A DNA stretch of 64,000 bases from Candidatus Eisenbacteria bacterium (GCA_016930695.1 JAFGGD010000034.1:62001-126000); one strand, 5' to 3'. Positions 17,677-26,337 are shown, counted from the stretch's first letter. Notes: generated by a model not told the origin, from the sequence alone. Made by a program: numbers and translations.

Positions 17677-18462
17677 TTGCACCCGATCCTTTTCGAAATC
17701 GGACCGATCCCCATTCGCTTCTACGGCGTGCTGATCGCCGTCGCCTTCGCCATCGGCATCTGGCTCGCCGTGCGCCGGGCGGAAAGACGCGGTATCGACC
17801 CCCTCAAGATGACCGATCTCGGGATCTGGATCATGATCGCTTCGGTGGTCGGGTCCCGGTTGCTTTACGTGATCCCCTACTGGGACTATTTCGCCGCGGA
17901 GCCGGCGCGGATCTTCGCCGTCTGGGAGGGGGGGCTCACCATGTACGGCGGTCTCATCGCGGCGGTGGCCGTTTCCGCGGTTTTCACGCGAAGAGCGGGG
18001 ATCTCTTTCCGGCGGACGGCGGACGTGACCGCCCCCTCCATCGCCCTCGGTCTCGGCATTACACGGATCGGCTGTTTCTTCAACGGTTGCTGTTTCGGCC
18101 ACCCCACCGCCTGCGCGCTCGGAGTCCGTTTTCCGGCGCATTCCGCCGCCGGCGCCGAATTTCCCGGCGTGCCGATCCACCCGACCCAGCTCTACGCCGC
18201 CGCCTTCGGCTTCGCCCTCTTCGGATTTCTCCTTTTCATCGAGAAGAGGATCCGGGGGGACGGGCGGCTCTTCCTCGTCCTGATCGGGCTCTACGGCGCC
18301 GCCCGCATCGTGCTGGACCAGTTCCGTTTCTACGAGAACGTCTCTCCCGTCGCTCCGGGCGGCGTCCCTCTCTCGTGGAACACGCTGCTCAGCGCGGCGT
18401 TGATTGTCCTTTCTTTGGCGCTCTATCCGTTTCTCGGAGGATCCCGGGATGATCGACGGTGA
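17677..18462 (+). CDS. lgt: Prolipoprotein diacylglyceryl transferase
   Basis: This 261-residue membrane enzyme transfers diacylglyceryl from phosphatidylglycerol to the lipobox cysteine of prolipoproteins. Seven membrane segments are predicted. Motifs include IRFYGVLIA near the N-terminus and the signature GITRIGCFFNGCCFG, the Cys-containing form common outside Proteobacteria. The start is TTG at 17677 with GGGGAGGA upstream. Its last 14 nt overlap the start of aroE. Substrates are close at hand: at least five genes in this window encode lipobox proteins (starts at 23266 and 25185 on the minus strand, and 34020, 35389 and 56579 on the plus strand). Confidence 0.93.
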   Translation: MHPILFEIGPIPIRFYGVLIAVAFAIGIWLAVRRAERRGIDPLKMTDLGIWIMIASVVGSRLLYVIPYWDYFAAEPARIFAVWEGGLTMYGGLIAAVAVSAVFTRRAGISFRRTADVTAPSIALGLGITRIGCFFNGCCFGHPTACALGVRFPAHSAAGAEFPGVPIHPTQLYAAAFGFALFGFLLFIEKRIRGDGRLFLVLIGLYGAARIVLDQFRFYENVSPVAPGGVPLSWNTLLSAALIVLSLALYPFLGGSRDDRR

Positions 18463-19288
18463 CACCCGCATTCTCGGCGTGATCGGCGACCCCATCGGAC
18501 AGTCCCTGTCGCCGGCCATACAAAACGCCGCCCTAAAACATTATGGAATGAACTACCTCTACCTCGCCTTTCCCGTTTCCACGGACCAGGTCAAGGGGGT
18601 GATCCAATCGGTTCGCCTCTTCCAGATGCCCGGCCTGAACGTGACGGCGCCCCACAAGGAGCGTGTTCTCCCCTTGATGAACGAGCTGTCCGAGACGGCC
18701 CGCCGGCTCGGCGCGGTGAACACGGTGGTGCGACGGGAGGGGAAGCTGATCGGCGAGAACACCGATTACGACGGTTTCGCGCACGCCCTGCAGCGGATGC
18801 GGAATCGGAAGAGGATGCGCACGGCCATTCTCTTCGGCGCCGGGGGCGCCTCCCGGGCGGTCCTGGCGGTTCTCCTGGATCAGAAATTCGACGAGGTGAT
18901 TCTCGCCTGCCGGAAACCGGCACGGGGGCGCAAAACGATCGCTCAGCTGAAGGCGGCCTCGGCCGTCCGGGTGGTCCCCTGGGATCAGAGGGAGCGCGTG
19001 CAGGCGGACCTGCTCGTCAACGCCACGCCGCTCGGACAGCGCGCGCGTGATCCGCTCCCGGCCACGGCCCGAGTGACGCGCCACGCCAAGGGTGTGATGG
19101 ACCTGGTGGCGCGGCCGGGAGGGACGAGGTGGACGGCGCTGGCGAGGAGCTACGGCATACCGGCCCAGGAGGGCTCGGAGATGCTGATCGCTCAGGGGCG
19201 GGAGTCCTTTCGCCTCTGGTTCGGAAAGACGCCGCCCTTCGGGGTGATGCAGGAAGCGCTGGCGGCGGCCGCCGGCCGGTGCGCGTGA
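18449..19288 (+). CDS. aroE: Shikimate dehydrogenase
   Basis: This 279-residue protein reduces 3-dehydroshikimate with NADPH in the chorismate pathway. The substrate-binding motif SLSP is at residues 19-22. Catalytic Lys70 is in NVTAPHKE and Asp106 in NTDYDGF, with Asn91 in GAVNTV. The dinucleotide site is FGAGGASRAV. The ATG at 18449 lies inside the end of lgt with GGAGG about 10 nt upstream; it gives a normal N-terminus. Confidence 0.95.
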   Translation: MIDGDTRILGVIGDPIGQSLSPAIQNAALKHYGMNYLYLAFPVSTDQVKGVIQSVRLFQMPGLNVTAPHKERVLPLMNELSETARRLGAVNTVVRREGKLIGENTDYDGFAHALQRMRNRKRMRTAILFGAGGASRAVLAVLLDQKFDEVILACRKPARGRKTIAQLKAASAVRVVPWDQRERVQADLLVNATPLGQRARDPLPATARVTRHAKGVMDLVARPGGTRWTALARSYGIPAQEGSEMLIAQGRESFRLWFGKTPPFGVMQEALAAAAGRCA

Positions 19289-19321
19289 ATCCGGCGACGC
19301 CGCGCCGGGGAGGGGGGATGT

Positions 19322-20128
19322 GTGGTGTGGGAGGCGCTTCTCGATTTTCTGTATCCGCCGCTCTGTCTGATCTGCGATCGCCGGCTCGGGGCCGCGGAGC
19401 GTCTCGTTTGTGAAAGCTGCTGGGATCGAGCGAGGCGTGAGGAAACCGCTCCTTTCTACGTCGGTCCCGGGGGGATCGGCGGAAGCCCGGGAGAGGGACT
19501 GTTCTACGCCAGGAGCGCGAATCGATGGAACGATACTCTGGGGCTGATCCTTCATCGTTTCAAGTACGGCGGATTTCCCTCCCTCGGCGAACGTCTCGCC
19601 CGATCGCTCCTGTCCGTGGTGCGGGAGGATCCTTTTCTGGCGGAAGCGGACCTCGTCGTGCCGGTTCCCCTGACGCGGGCGCGCCTCGCCGAGAGGGGCT
19701 TCAACCAGTCTCTTCTCCTCGCCCGCAGCCTCTCCGCGAGCTCCGGAGCGCCGATGGCGGAACGCGCGGTCCGAAGGGTCGGCCGCTCGCACTCGCAGAC
19801 ACGCCTGGGTCCGGAGGGACGCCGGCGGAACGTGCGACGCGCTTTCCTTCCCCGCGATCCGGAGGCGGTGCGCGGGGCGAAGGTGCTCGTCGTGGACGAC
19901 GTGATCACCACCGGGTCGACGGCGTACGCGCTGGCGCGCGTGCTCGCCGGGGCGGGGGCTCGCTCCGTGAGCATCCTCTCGGTCGCCCGGGCCGGTGGCG
20001 CTTCTTCCTCGCGGCGGCGGCCTTCGTCGCGCTCCTCCTCCGCGCCGCTCCCGCCTCCGCCCTCGAAGAGGAGGACGTTCCTCTCGATCACTGGCTGGTT
20101 CTCTCCGCCGAGCGGTTGGGGTCTCTGA
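19322..20128 (+). CDS. comF: ComF-family phosphoribosyltransferase-like protein
   Basis: The protein has the ComF plan: an N-terminal zinc-ribbon (CLICDRRL then CESC, residues 16-33) and a phosphoribosyltransferase fold ending in VLVVDDVITTGST. ComF proteins act in DNA uptake or replication-coupled processes in competent bacteria, but many carriers are not known to be competent. The GTG at 19322 is preceded by a strong GGAGGGGGG. The conserved domain ends near 19990 (SILSVARA). The frame then runs 45 more codons of Ser/Pro/Arg-rich sequence across the signal peptide of the next gene, in a different frame. That tail is unlike ComF and suggests an indel or unusual gene junction near 19985-20000. 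Confidence 0.85.
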   Translation: MVWEALLDFLYPPLCLICDRRLGAAERLVCESCWDRARREETAPFYVGPGGIGGSPGEGLFYARSANRWNDTLGLILHRFKYGGFPSLGERLARSLLSVVREDPFLAEADLVVPVPLTRARLAERGFNQSLLLARSLSASSGAPMAERAVRRVGRSHSQTRLGPEGRRRNVRRAFLPRDPEAVRGAKVLVVDDVITTGSTAYALARVLAGAGARSVSILSVARAGGASSSRRRPSSRSSSAPLPPPPSKRRTFLSITGWFSPPSGWGL

Positions 20129-21495
20129 CCTCCGGCGGCGCGCTCGATCTCTGGACGCGACCCCTCTCCCGCGGCGGGCTCGCCCGGGAGACGCTCCGCC
20201 TCCGACTCGGCTCGGCGTGGAGGAGCGATCCGGTTCTTCTCGGTTTTCTCGAGGAGATGGAGGAGGAACTCGATCCGGAGATCGCAGCGATCCGCCGCGG
20301 CGGCGATCCCGGCCGGGCTTGGACCTCACGGACGACCTTCCGCCTGGAGGCGCGGGACAGGGAGCGGGGGGCGGTCCGAGCGGTGTGGATCGGGGACCTG
20401 GCGGTTCGCCTGGGAAATCGTCTCGCGTGGCACCAGAGGATGGAAATCGCCTCGCGGGAGGGGGATGACCTTACTTTCGACGGAAAGGTTTGGAAGCGGG
20501 GGATCACCGGCCGCTTCACCCACGCCTACGCCGCCTTTCGAATCGACCCGGTGCGCGTGACCGCCGGCCGGCGGTCCGTCGCCTGGGGGAACGGGATCGG
20601 CGGGTCGCTTCTTCTGCAGGGGGGGAGCCCGCCCCTCGACGGATTCGGCGTGGAGGGGCGGATCGGTCCGGTCGATTTCAGCGCCTTCACCGCGGAGTTG
20701 GACGACCGGCCCGCCGACTCGACGGGTACGCCGGCGCGGCGTTTCCTCTCGGGGCACCGCGTCTCTCTCCGTCTGGGGAATCGCGCGCGGATCGCCCTCT
20801 CCGAAACGGTCCTGTACGGAGGGGTGGGGCGGGATCCGGAATGGGACTACGCCAACCCGCTCCTTTCGTATTACGCCGCGCAGTGGAACCGGAACAGGGA
20901 CGACAACGTCTTCTGGAGCATGGACGGAACCTTCCGCGTGCGGGAGGAACTGGATGTCTACGGGGAGTTCCTGGTCGACGATTTTCAATACGATTTCGAG
21001 ACCGAGCCGAACCAGATCGCTTTTCTGGCCGGCGCCCGCCTGAAGCGCCTCCCCGGCGCGCCCGGATTCTTTTTTGATCTGGAATATGTCCGGGTGAACA
21101 ACTGGGTGTATGGTCACGAACACAACTGGAACCGTTACATGAACGGCGACGCGATGCTCGGCCACCCCATCGGGCCCGACGCGGACCGGACCACGGCGCG
21201 TCTCGCCTGGAGGAGGGGCGCGTGTTGGGACGTCACCGCGCGGTGGGATTTCCTGCGGGAAGGGGAGGGATCCATCGACGACCCGCGGGATTCGGCGGTC
21301 CCCTTCGGATCCACCTTCCTCGGCGGTGACGTGGTCCGCACGACGTTGCCGGCCCTCCGCGTCGACTGGCACCCGGAGGCGGGGCGCCGTTTCTCCATCG
21401 GCTGGGAAAGGAACGGCCGGAAACAGTGGGTCGTCTCTCTGGCGGCCGAGATCCGTTTCGCGAGGACCGCGCCGATCACCGACCTCGTGGATTAG
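19993..21495 (+). CDS. Outer-membrane beta-barrel protein, Wzi/capsule-assembly-like; start unresolved
   Basis: The roughly 500-residue product begins with a convincing signal peptide (WRFFLAAAAFVALLLRAAP, cleavage near ASA/LEEE). It continues as a long series of amphipathic beta-strands with aromatic-rich ends, as in outer-membrane barrels. Segments such as YANPLLSYYAAQWN and MLGHPIGPDADR resemble the Wzi capsule-assembly family; this is a tentative match. No ATG, GTG or TTG exists in this frame between 19528 and 20115, so the coordinate given is only the beginning of the signal peptide. Either a base change or indel destroyed or hid the start, or translation begins from the overlapping comF frame. 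Its C-terminus is 37 bp from the convergent LysM gene. Confidence 0.7.
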   Translation, partial: RWRFFLAAAAFVALLLRAAPASALEEEDVPLDHWLVLSAERLGSLTSGGALDLWTRPLSRGGLARETLRLRLGSAWRSDPVLLGFLEEMEEELDPEIAAIRRGGDPGRAWTSRTTFRLEARDRERGAVRAVWIGDLAVRLGNRLAWHQRMEIASREGDDLTFDGKVWKRGITGRFTHAYAAFRIDPVRVTAGRRSVAWGNGIGGSLLLQGGSPPLDGFGVEGRIGPVDFSAFTAELDDRPADSTGTPARRFLSGHRVSLRLGNRARIALSETVLYGGVGRDPEWDYANPLLSYYAAQWNRNRDDNVFWSMDGTFRVREELDVYGEFLVDDFQYDFETEPNQIAFLAGARLKRLPGAPGFFFDLEYVRVNNWVYGHEHNWNRYMNGDAMLGHPIGPDADRTTARLAWRRGACWDVTARWDFLREGEGSIDDPRDSAVPFGSTFLGGDVVRTTLPALRVDWHPEAGRRFSIGWERNGRKQWVVSLAAEIRFARTAPITDLVD

Positions 21496-21532
21496 TCCGG
21501 AGCCTTCGGAAAGCGCGCGTAGGATCCTCGGG

Positions 21533-23266
21533 CTACGACTCCCCGTCGCCGTAGATCACGAGACGGTCCCCGGGATGGATCGTTCCGCCGAGGGGGATGC
21601 CGTTCCAGTCGGCGATCTGCGAGCCGCTCACCCCGAAGCGTTTGCCGATTCCGTGAAGCGTGTCGCCGCGCCGGACGGTGTATGTGTGCATCCCTCCTCC
21701 GTCCGCCTCCAGGCCGAAATTCGAGGCGACCTTCTCCGGCAGAAAGAGAACCAGCTTCTCTCCCGCCCGGAGGCGATGGGGGGAGCTCACGTCGTTCCAC
21801 GCACCGAGCGTTTCCACGCTTGTGCCGAAGCGGTGGGCCAGCGCGCTCAGCGTGTCCCCCGGCCGGAGGACGTAGGCGTATCGTCGGAGAGCGTCGTCCC
21901 CGCCGGAGGCGGGTCCGGCGTTTTCGGCGACGCGCATCCGGGTGAGCCGCGGCACGAGAAGCGTCTGTCCCTCCCGGATCCGATGCCTGCTTTGCAGGTT
22001 GTTCATCGAAACCAGGACATCCACGCTGGTGTCGAAACGCCGGGCGATTCCGGAGAGGATATCCCCTCGCCGCACCCGATATTGCTCCCAGGTCATCCTC
22101 TCCTCCACGGGGATGCGGAGCAGACATTGGCGGATCCGCTCCGCCGCTCCCTCGGGGACGCGGATGTCCACCCGCTCCCGGGTGGGGGGCGTGACGGAGC
22201 GACGGATGGCCGGGTTCAGCTCCTCGATCTCCGTGAGGGACGCGCAGGCGCACTGCGCCACCGCGTCGAGGCTGGTCGTCTCGTAAATCGAAAGCGTTTC
22301 ATAGCGGATCGGTGGATCGGGTAGGACGTCGAATCCGTAGCGGGCCGGGTCCTTGGCGATGCGACGGGCGGCGAGGAACTTGGGGACGTAGTCGCGCGTT
22401 TCCCGGGGGAGTCGGCGCAGACTCCAATAGTCGTTGGTTCCGTGATAGCGCATCAGCCGCTGGATGCGCCCCTCGCCGTAGTTGAAGCCGGCGAGCGTCA
22501 GATACCAGTCGCCGAGGGATTCGTACATATCCTTGAGGTATCGCGCCGCGGCGCGGCAGGAGTACTCGGGGTCGCGGCGCTCGTCGTACCACCAGTCCGC
22601 CTGCAGGTCGTAAAGCCGGGCGGTGCCGGCGATGAACTGCCAGGGACCGACGGCGTGGGCCCGGGAATAGGCGTTCGGGTTCATCCCGCTTTCGATGAGG
22701 GCGAGGTAGAAAAGGTCCGGCGGAAGGTTCTCCTCGATCAGGATCGCCTTCATCAACTCCTCGTAGCGTCCCGACCGCTCCAGCCAGCGCGCGAAGGACG
22801 TCTTGCCCCGGCCGGTGAAGTAGCGAATCCAACGATCCACTTCGCTGTTGTCCGCGTCGGGGATCGAACCGGTCCCCGCCCGCGCCGTCTCCACCGGAGG
22901 GGGCTCGACCGGGGCGGCTTGTTTGCGGGAGCAACGGTCCTTGTAGTAGACCGTTTTCGCGCGGAGGAGAGCCGCCGAGCGCTGGGTCTCCGCTTCGCCG
23001 AAGAAACCGGAGTCCTTCTCGTCCAGCAGATCGATCACCTGCGTGAAGGAGCGGGCGCTCGCCTCCCAGCGGCCGGAACGGTAAAGGTCGAGGCCGTAGC
23101 GGTAGATCTCTTCGGCGCGCCGGAGAAGGAGCCTCTGCTCCGTCGCCTTGTCCGGCTTCGCCGCCGGGGCCGCGGGCGGCGGAGGGGGAACGCGGCTCGT
23201 GCAGGCGAGGGCAAGTCCGAGAAGGAGGGGTAGACCGATGGTGAGACCGAACCGTGATCGTTTCAT
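21533..23266 (-). CDS. MltD-like membrane-bound lytic transglycosylase with three LysM domains
   Basis: This 577-residue lipoprotein (lipobox LALAC, Cys22) has a helical, TPR-like N-terminal region (about residues 40-85). A family 1 transglycosylase domain follows (about 165-330; YLALIESGMNPNAYS with catalytic Glu near residue 193, and AVGPWQFI). Three LysM domains lie at about residues 392-436, 462-507 and 524-570. It cleaves peptidoglycan between MurNAc and GlcNAc, giving anhydro ends. The architecture matches MltD, with an added N-terminal region. It lies 38 bp downstream of the TPR-tailed sulfatase-fold gene, so the two are probably co-transcribed. Confidence 0.92.
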   Translation of the reverse strand: MKRSRFGLTIGLPLLLGLALACTSRVPPPPPAAPAAKPDKATEQRLLLRRAEEIYRYGLDLYRSGRWEASARSFTQVIDLLDEKDSGFFGEAETQRSAALLRAKTVYYKDRCSRKQAAPVEPPPVETARAGTGSIPDADNSEVDRWIRYFTGRGKTSFARWLERSGRYEELMKAILIEENLPPDLFYLALIESGMNPNAYSRAHAVGPWQFIAGTARLYDLQADWWYDERRDPEYSCRAAARYLKDMYESLGDWYLTLAGFNYGEGRIQRLMRYHGTNDYWSLRRLPRETRDYVPKFLAARRIAKDPARYGFDVLPDPPIRYETLSIYETTSLDAVAQCACASLTEIEELNPAIRRSVTPPTRERVDIRVPEGAAERIRQCLLRIPVEERMTWEQYRVRRGDILSGIARRFDTSVDVLVSMNNLQSRHRIREGQTLLVPRLTRMRVAENAGPASGGDDALRRYAYVLRPGDTLSALAHRFGTSVETLGAWNDVSSPHRLRAGEKLVLFLPEKVASNFGLEADGGGMHTYTVRRGDTLHGIGKRFGVSGSQIADWNGIPLGGTIHPGDRLVIYGDGES

Positions 23267-23304
23267 GTCGTCTTTCCCGCGGGGTGCCGTCCCGGTCTTT
23301 TCCG

Positions 23305-25185
23305 TCAGTATCCTCTGCGGCTCTGCTCGATGGAGCGGAGCCAGATTCGAGCCTCCACGAAGGCGGGGTCGGCGCGGAGGGAGAGACGGAGTTCCCGAAT
23401 CACCCCTTCCAGGTCGCCCCTTTCGTGGAGGATCATCGCTTTTCCATAGTGCGCCTTCGCTTGGCCGGGATCGACGCGCAGCGCGCGCGTGAAGTCGCGC
23501 CAGGCTTGCTCCGCCGCGCCGTCCTGAACGAGCAGAATCCCCCGGTTCACCCAAGCATCGGCAAAAGTGGAATCGATCTGAACGGCACGGTCGTAGCACG
23601 CGAGCGCGCCCTCCCGATCCCCGTCCATCTCGGTGAGAATACCCAGATTGTTCCAGGTGATGGCGTGATCCGGATCGATCTCTAGAATTCTCCTGTAGGT
23701 CCGCTCCTCGTCTTCCCGCTCTCCCAGCTTGTGGCGGCACTGGGCGAGACGGTTCAGCGCATCCACGTTCTCCGGATCGACCGCGAGCGCTTTCAGGAAG
23801 ATCTCCGCCGCCTCGGCGGTTCGCTCCTCCATCGCCAGGTTCCTTCCGGCGAGGATCCACTCGTGGGCGAGAAAGCGGTCACGCGGGTCCGGCGCCCCCT
23901 CTTCGGCGTTCGCGGTGTGCGCGGGCGTCGTGTATCCCAACGCGAGGAGCGCCGCCTTCTGTTCCTCGGTGAGGGCGGGCTCTTCCCGGTCCTCCTTCGG
24001 CGCCGGCTGCGACGCGATCAATCGGTCCAACTCCTCCTCCAGGCGGTGCGCCCGTCCTCTCTCCGCGTCGAAGAGGTCCTCCTCCTCGCGTGGGTCCGGG
24101 TCGAGGTGGAAGAGTTCGCTCCGGGCGCCGCGCACCAGTTTCCAGCCCCCCTCACGCACGGCGTAAAGAGGCGACCAGCCGTAACCGATCGCGCCGTAGT
24201 AGGTCTCGGCGTAACGGACGCGGGCCGGGTCGCCAGCCCCGTCGCCGCCGGAGAGCGCGCTCCTCCCGGGCCAGGAACGGTCGGCGCGGAAGGAGAACAA
24301 CTCCGCGAGAGTGGGGAGGAGGTCCGTCGATTCGACGGGAGAAGAGTCGATCTCGCCGATCGGGCCTCCCGGAATCCGCAGGATCCAAGGAACGGCGAGC
24401 GTGGTCTCATAGAGGAGAAGGCCGTGCTCCGACTCGTCGTGCTCTCCGAGTCCCTCGCCGTGGTCGGAGAGGGCGATGACGACCGTTTCGTCCAGGATTC
24501 CCGCCGACCGGATCGCGTCCATCACGCGTCCCACCTGGTTGTCCACGTAGGCGACCTCGCCGGCGTAGCCGTTCCCACCGGCGGCGAGAGTGAAAGGTTC
24601 CGGCGGATCATAGGGGGAGTGGGGATCGTAGTAATGGATCCACGCGAAGAAGGGGCGTTCCGGATCGCGCTTAGCGAACCAGTCGAGGAAGGAGCGGGTC
24701 ACCCCTTCCGCGCGGCGCTCCCATAGACCGTGGAGCCCCATCTCCGATTCCTCCGTTTCCCACTCGTCCTCATAGACCTCGAACCCGCGCTCGAGTCCGT
24801 AAGCGCCGCTCAGCACCTGGCTCGCCAGGAAGGCGGCGGTGACGTAGCCCTTCTCTCCCAGAAGCTCCGCCAGGGTGGGGAAATCCACGCCTACCCGGAG
24901 GCCATTGTGCCTGGCGCCGTGGAATGCCGGATAGAGGCCGGTGAAGAGAGAGGCGTGGGAAGGGAGGGTGATCGGCACGGGGACCTGCGCGTCGGCGAAG
25001 AGAACTCCTTCCCGGGCGAGACGGTCCAGATTGGGCGTCCGAGCCGCCTCCGCTCCATAACAGCCGATCGCGTCCCGGCGGACCGTGTCGAGCGTGATAA
25101 TCAGGAGATGGCGATGCCTCCCCTCGCCTCCGCCGCCGCAGGAGAGGAGGAGGAGGAGTCCGAGAATGATCCACCGCCGCAACAT
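23305..25185 (-). CDS. Sulfatase-fold (alkaline phosphatase superfamily) lipoprotein with C-terminal TPRs
   Basis: This 626-residue protein has a lipoprotein signal (LLLLLSC), an alkaline-phosphatase-superfamily domain (about residues 25-400) and a TPR array (about 430-610, with repeats such as AITWNNLGILTEM). Metal-site motifs are LIITLDTVRRD and ALSDHGEGLGEHDE. At the position of the sulfatase formylglycine Cys/Ser the sequence reads TLPSHASLFTG, so Thr replaces Cys and His replaces the signature Arg. A Thr nucleophile suggests a phospho- or phosphotransfer reaction rather than sulfate-ester hydrolysis; this is inference. TACAAT lies 6 nt before the ATG with no Shine-Dalgarno, hinting at a leaderless message. 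The LysM transglycosylase gene follows. Confidence 0.85.
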   Translation of the reverse strand: MLRRWIILGLLLLLSCGGGGEGRHRHLLIITLDTVRRDAIGCYGAEAARTPNLDRLAREGVLFADAQVPVPITLPSHASLFTGLYPAFHGARHNGLRVGVDFPTLAELLGEKGYVTAAFLASQVLSGAYGLERGFEVYEDEWETEESEMGLHGLWERRAEGVTRSFLDWFAKRDPERPFFAWIHYYDPHSPYDPPEPFTLAAGGNGYAGEVAYVDNQVGRVMDAIRSAGILDETVVIALSDHGEGLGEHDESEHGLLLYETTLAVPWILRIPGGPIGEIDSSPVESTDLLPTLAELFSFRADRSWPGRSALSGGDGAGDPARVRYAETYYGAIGYGWSPLYAVREGGWKLVRGARSELFHLDPDPREEEDLFDAERGRAHRLEEELDRLIASQPAPKEDREEPALTEEQKAALLALGYTTPAHTANAEEGAPDPRDRFLAHEWILAGRNLAMEERTAEAAEIFLKALAVDPENVDALNRLAQCRHKLGEREDEERTYRRILEIDPDHAITWNNLGILTEMDGDREGALACYDRAVQIDSTFADAWVNRGILLVQDGAAEQAWRDFTRALRVDPGQAKAHYGKAMILHERGDLEGVIRELRLSLRADPAFVEARIWLRSIEQSRRGY

Positions 25186-25191
25186 GCGGTG

Positions 25192-25220
25192 ATTGTACCC
25201 GGTCGTCCCCGGATCGGCAA
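25192..25220 (-). promoter_or_regulatory. Promoter abutting the sulfatase-TPR start codon
   Basis: On the minus strand TTGCCG (25220-25215) and TACAAT (25197-25192) are 17 bp apart. The ATG begins at 25185, only 6 nt after the -10 box, so the expected transcript start falls at or next to the start codon. No Shine-Dalgarno lies upstream of this ATG. Confidence 0.5.
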
Positions 25221-25292
25221 CCGTCCCAAAGGTGCGGACGGGCCGGAACGGCTCACCCCGCGCCGGCGTCGACGGCTCCTCTCCCGCACACC

Positions 25293-25320
25293 AAAACCCC
25301 GGCCGTTCCCGACCGGGGTT
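25293..25320 (-). terminator. Rho-independent terminator of the first Cys-rich secreted protein gene
   Basis: Read on the minus strand, AACCCCGGTC pairs with GGCCGGGGTT (one G-T wobble) around a 6-nt loop, followed by TT. It lies about 37 nt after the stop at 25357. A wider complementarity (CACACCA with TGGTGTG) flanks it. The remaining sequence up to 25221 is GC-rich with no gene I can support. Confidence 0.7.
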
Positions 25321-25356
25321 CTGGCGCGAGTGGTGTGCCCGCTCAGGAGGCTGTTA

Positions 25357-26082
25357 TTAACGGAACAGATCCTTCACGGCACCCCACGAAGTATTTTCGG
25401 TCGCGATGCCCGGCTGGCAATCGAAGCTGGCGTCGACGAAGCCCTCGGACGGGCCGAGACCGTCAGCCAGGTATTGCGGCGGGCAGTACTGGGTCACGGG
25501 ACCACCCCAGTAGAAGGTGTGGCCCGGAACGGTCGGGACAACGAAGCCGGCGCAGGGATTCGGCGCCGCGATGTTGGCCACGTTGTTGGTCGAGCAGAAG
25601 CGCGGCAGGGTACCCTTGACCCAGGTCATGATGAGAGCCACATAGTCGGCGTCCACGCAGCCGAGGCCGTCGTAGTGGTTCCACCGTTCGAGCGGGTCGA
25701 TCGGGGCCGCGCCGCCGACGTAGCTGGTCTTGCAGTAGGTAGCATCCAGCTCCCAAAGGTCGACCACAACGTAGTATTCGTAGGTCGGGAGCGTGTAGCG
25801 CCAGTACCACCAGCTGCCCAGGTTATCGCACCCCTCGCCCGCGAGCTTGCCGCAGTCGACGGGCAGGTCGAAATAGACACCCACCTCATCGCCCGGGCCC
25901 CAGCCGGTCCAGGTCCAGAGCCAGCCGGCGCAGAGGTTGTAGTAGATGATCGAGCAGAAACCGGTGGCCGCCCCGTCACCATGGGGGACGATCGCTTCCT
26001 GCATGGCTTCCCGCTGGAAGTCGGCGTTCGCCGCCGCGGCAAAGGCCACGGTCAGAAAGGCGATCAAAAGCAGCTTTCTCAT
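25357..26082 (-). CDS. Cys-rich secreted protein, paralogue 1 (unknown family)
   Basis: This 241-residue protein has a clear Sec signal peptide (MRKLLLIAFLTVAFAAAANA, residues 1-20). The mature part is rich in Cys, Trp, Tyr and Gly, with blocks such as GFCSIIYYNLCAGWLWTW and NPCAGFVVPT. About eleven cysteines suggest disulfides in an extracytoplasmic protein. I do not recognise the family. A second copy lies at 26810-27541, and the C-terminal halves are nearly identical. The start ATG at 26082 is preceded by a strong AGGAGG. The gene has its own terminator and a long leader containing a structured element shared with the paralogue. Strong Shine-Dalgarno and dedicated terminators suggest high expression of a surface or secreted product. 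Confidence 0.85.
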   Translation of the reverse strand: MRKLLLIAFLTVAFAAAANADFQREAMQEAIVPHGDGAATGFCSIIYYNLCAGWLWTWTGWGPGDEVGVYFDLPVDCGKLAGEGCDNLGSWWYWRYTLPTYEYYVVVDLWELDATYCKTSYVGGAAPIDPLERWNHYDGLGCVDADYVALIMTWVKGTLPRFCSTNNVANIAAPNPCAGFVVPTVPGHTFYWGGPVTQYCPPQYLADGLGPSEGFVDASFDCQPGIATENTSWGAVKDLFR

Positions 26083-26097
26083 GTTTTGAAACCTCCT

Positions 26098-26115
26098 CAC
26101 GGTCTTCGGACCGTG
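26098..26115 (-). promoter_or_regulatory. Tetraloop hairpin abutting the Shine-Dalgarno of paralogue 1
   Basis: On the minus strand CACGGTC-CGAA-GACCGTG is a perfect 7-bp stem with a four-base loop. Its 3' arm ends directly at the AGGAGG ribosome site (26092-26097). Such a hairpin could keep the ribosome site exposed or protect the 5' end of the message. The paralogue lacks it. Confidence 0.55.
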
Positions 26116-26176
26116 CAAGACGGAATGACACGTGTTGTCGCTTATTCCTTTCTCGATCGAGATCGAAAGCGCGGCA

Positions 26177-26218
26177 TCACCTCCTACGGGTCCTCGAGGT
26201 ACATGTTGGGAAGCTATC
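26177..26218 (-). ncRNA. Conserved 42-nt leader element, copy 1
   Basis: This 42-nt block recurs in the leader of the paralogue (27614-27655) with 30 of 42 positions identical. Read on the minus strand it contains GATAGCTTCCCA, then ACCTC, a loop with AGGACCC, then GAGGT inside AGGAGGTGA. ACCTC and GAGGT can pair, hiding a near-perfect anti-16S sequence about 95 nt before the true ribosome site. The pairing is preserved in both copies although the loop sizes differ (12 versus 11 nt). I recognise no known riboswitch or RNA family. Confidence 0.6.
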
Positions 26219-26234
26219 GGCAAACAATCCTATA

Positions 26235-26286
26235 AACGAAACACGCCGACCGTTTCGGGATCGAGAAAGAAGGCATCGATGAAGCA
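26235..26286. repeat. Diverged direct repeat, copy A
   Basis: This segment, beginning around AAACG then CGCCGACCG and ending ATCGATGAAGC, resembles 26338-26390 about 103 bp further on. Shared pieces are CGCCGACCG, a central GGGATCGAG/GGGTCCGAA stretch, GCATCGATG/GCGTCGATG and GAAGC. It lies within the long leader of paralogue 1. Confidence 0.5.
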
Positions 26287-26337
26287 AATTCGACCGGCAG
26301 AGCGAGGTGTGAGAGCCCGAACGGCCCTGCTCATCCA

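Noticed and set aside
26170-26230. Possible c-di-GMP (GEMM) riboswitch in the leader of the Cys-rich genes
   Set aside because: The conserved core of GEMM is not present; only the presence of c-di-GMP enzymes in the window suggested it.
26177-26240. Short leader peptide after the hidden AGGAGGTGA of paralogue 1
   Set aside because: The nearest ATG is only 2 nt from the ribosome site, too close for normal initiation, and the paralogue has no matching open frame.
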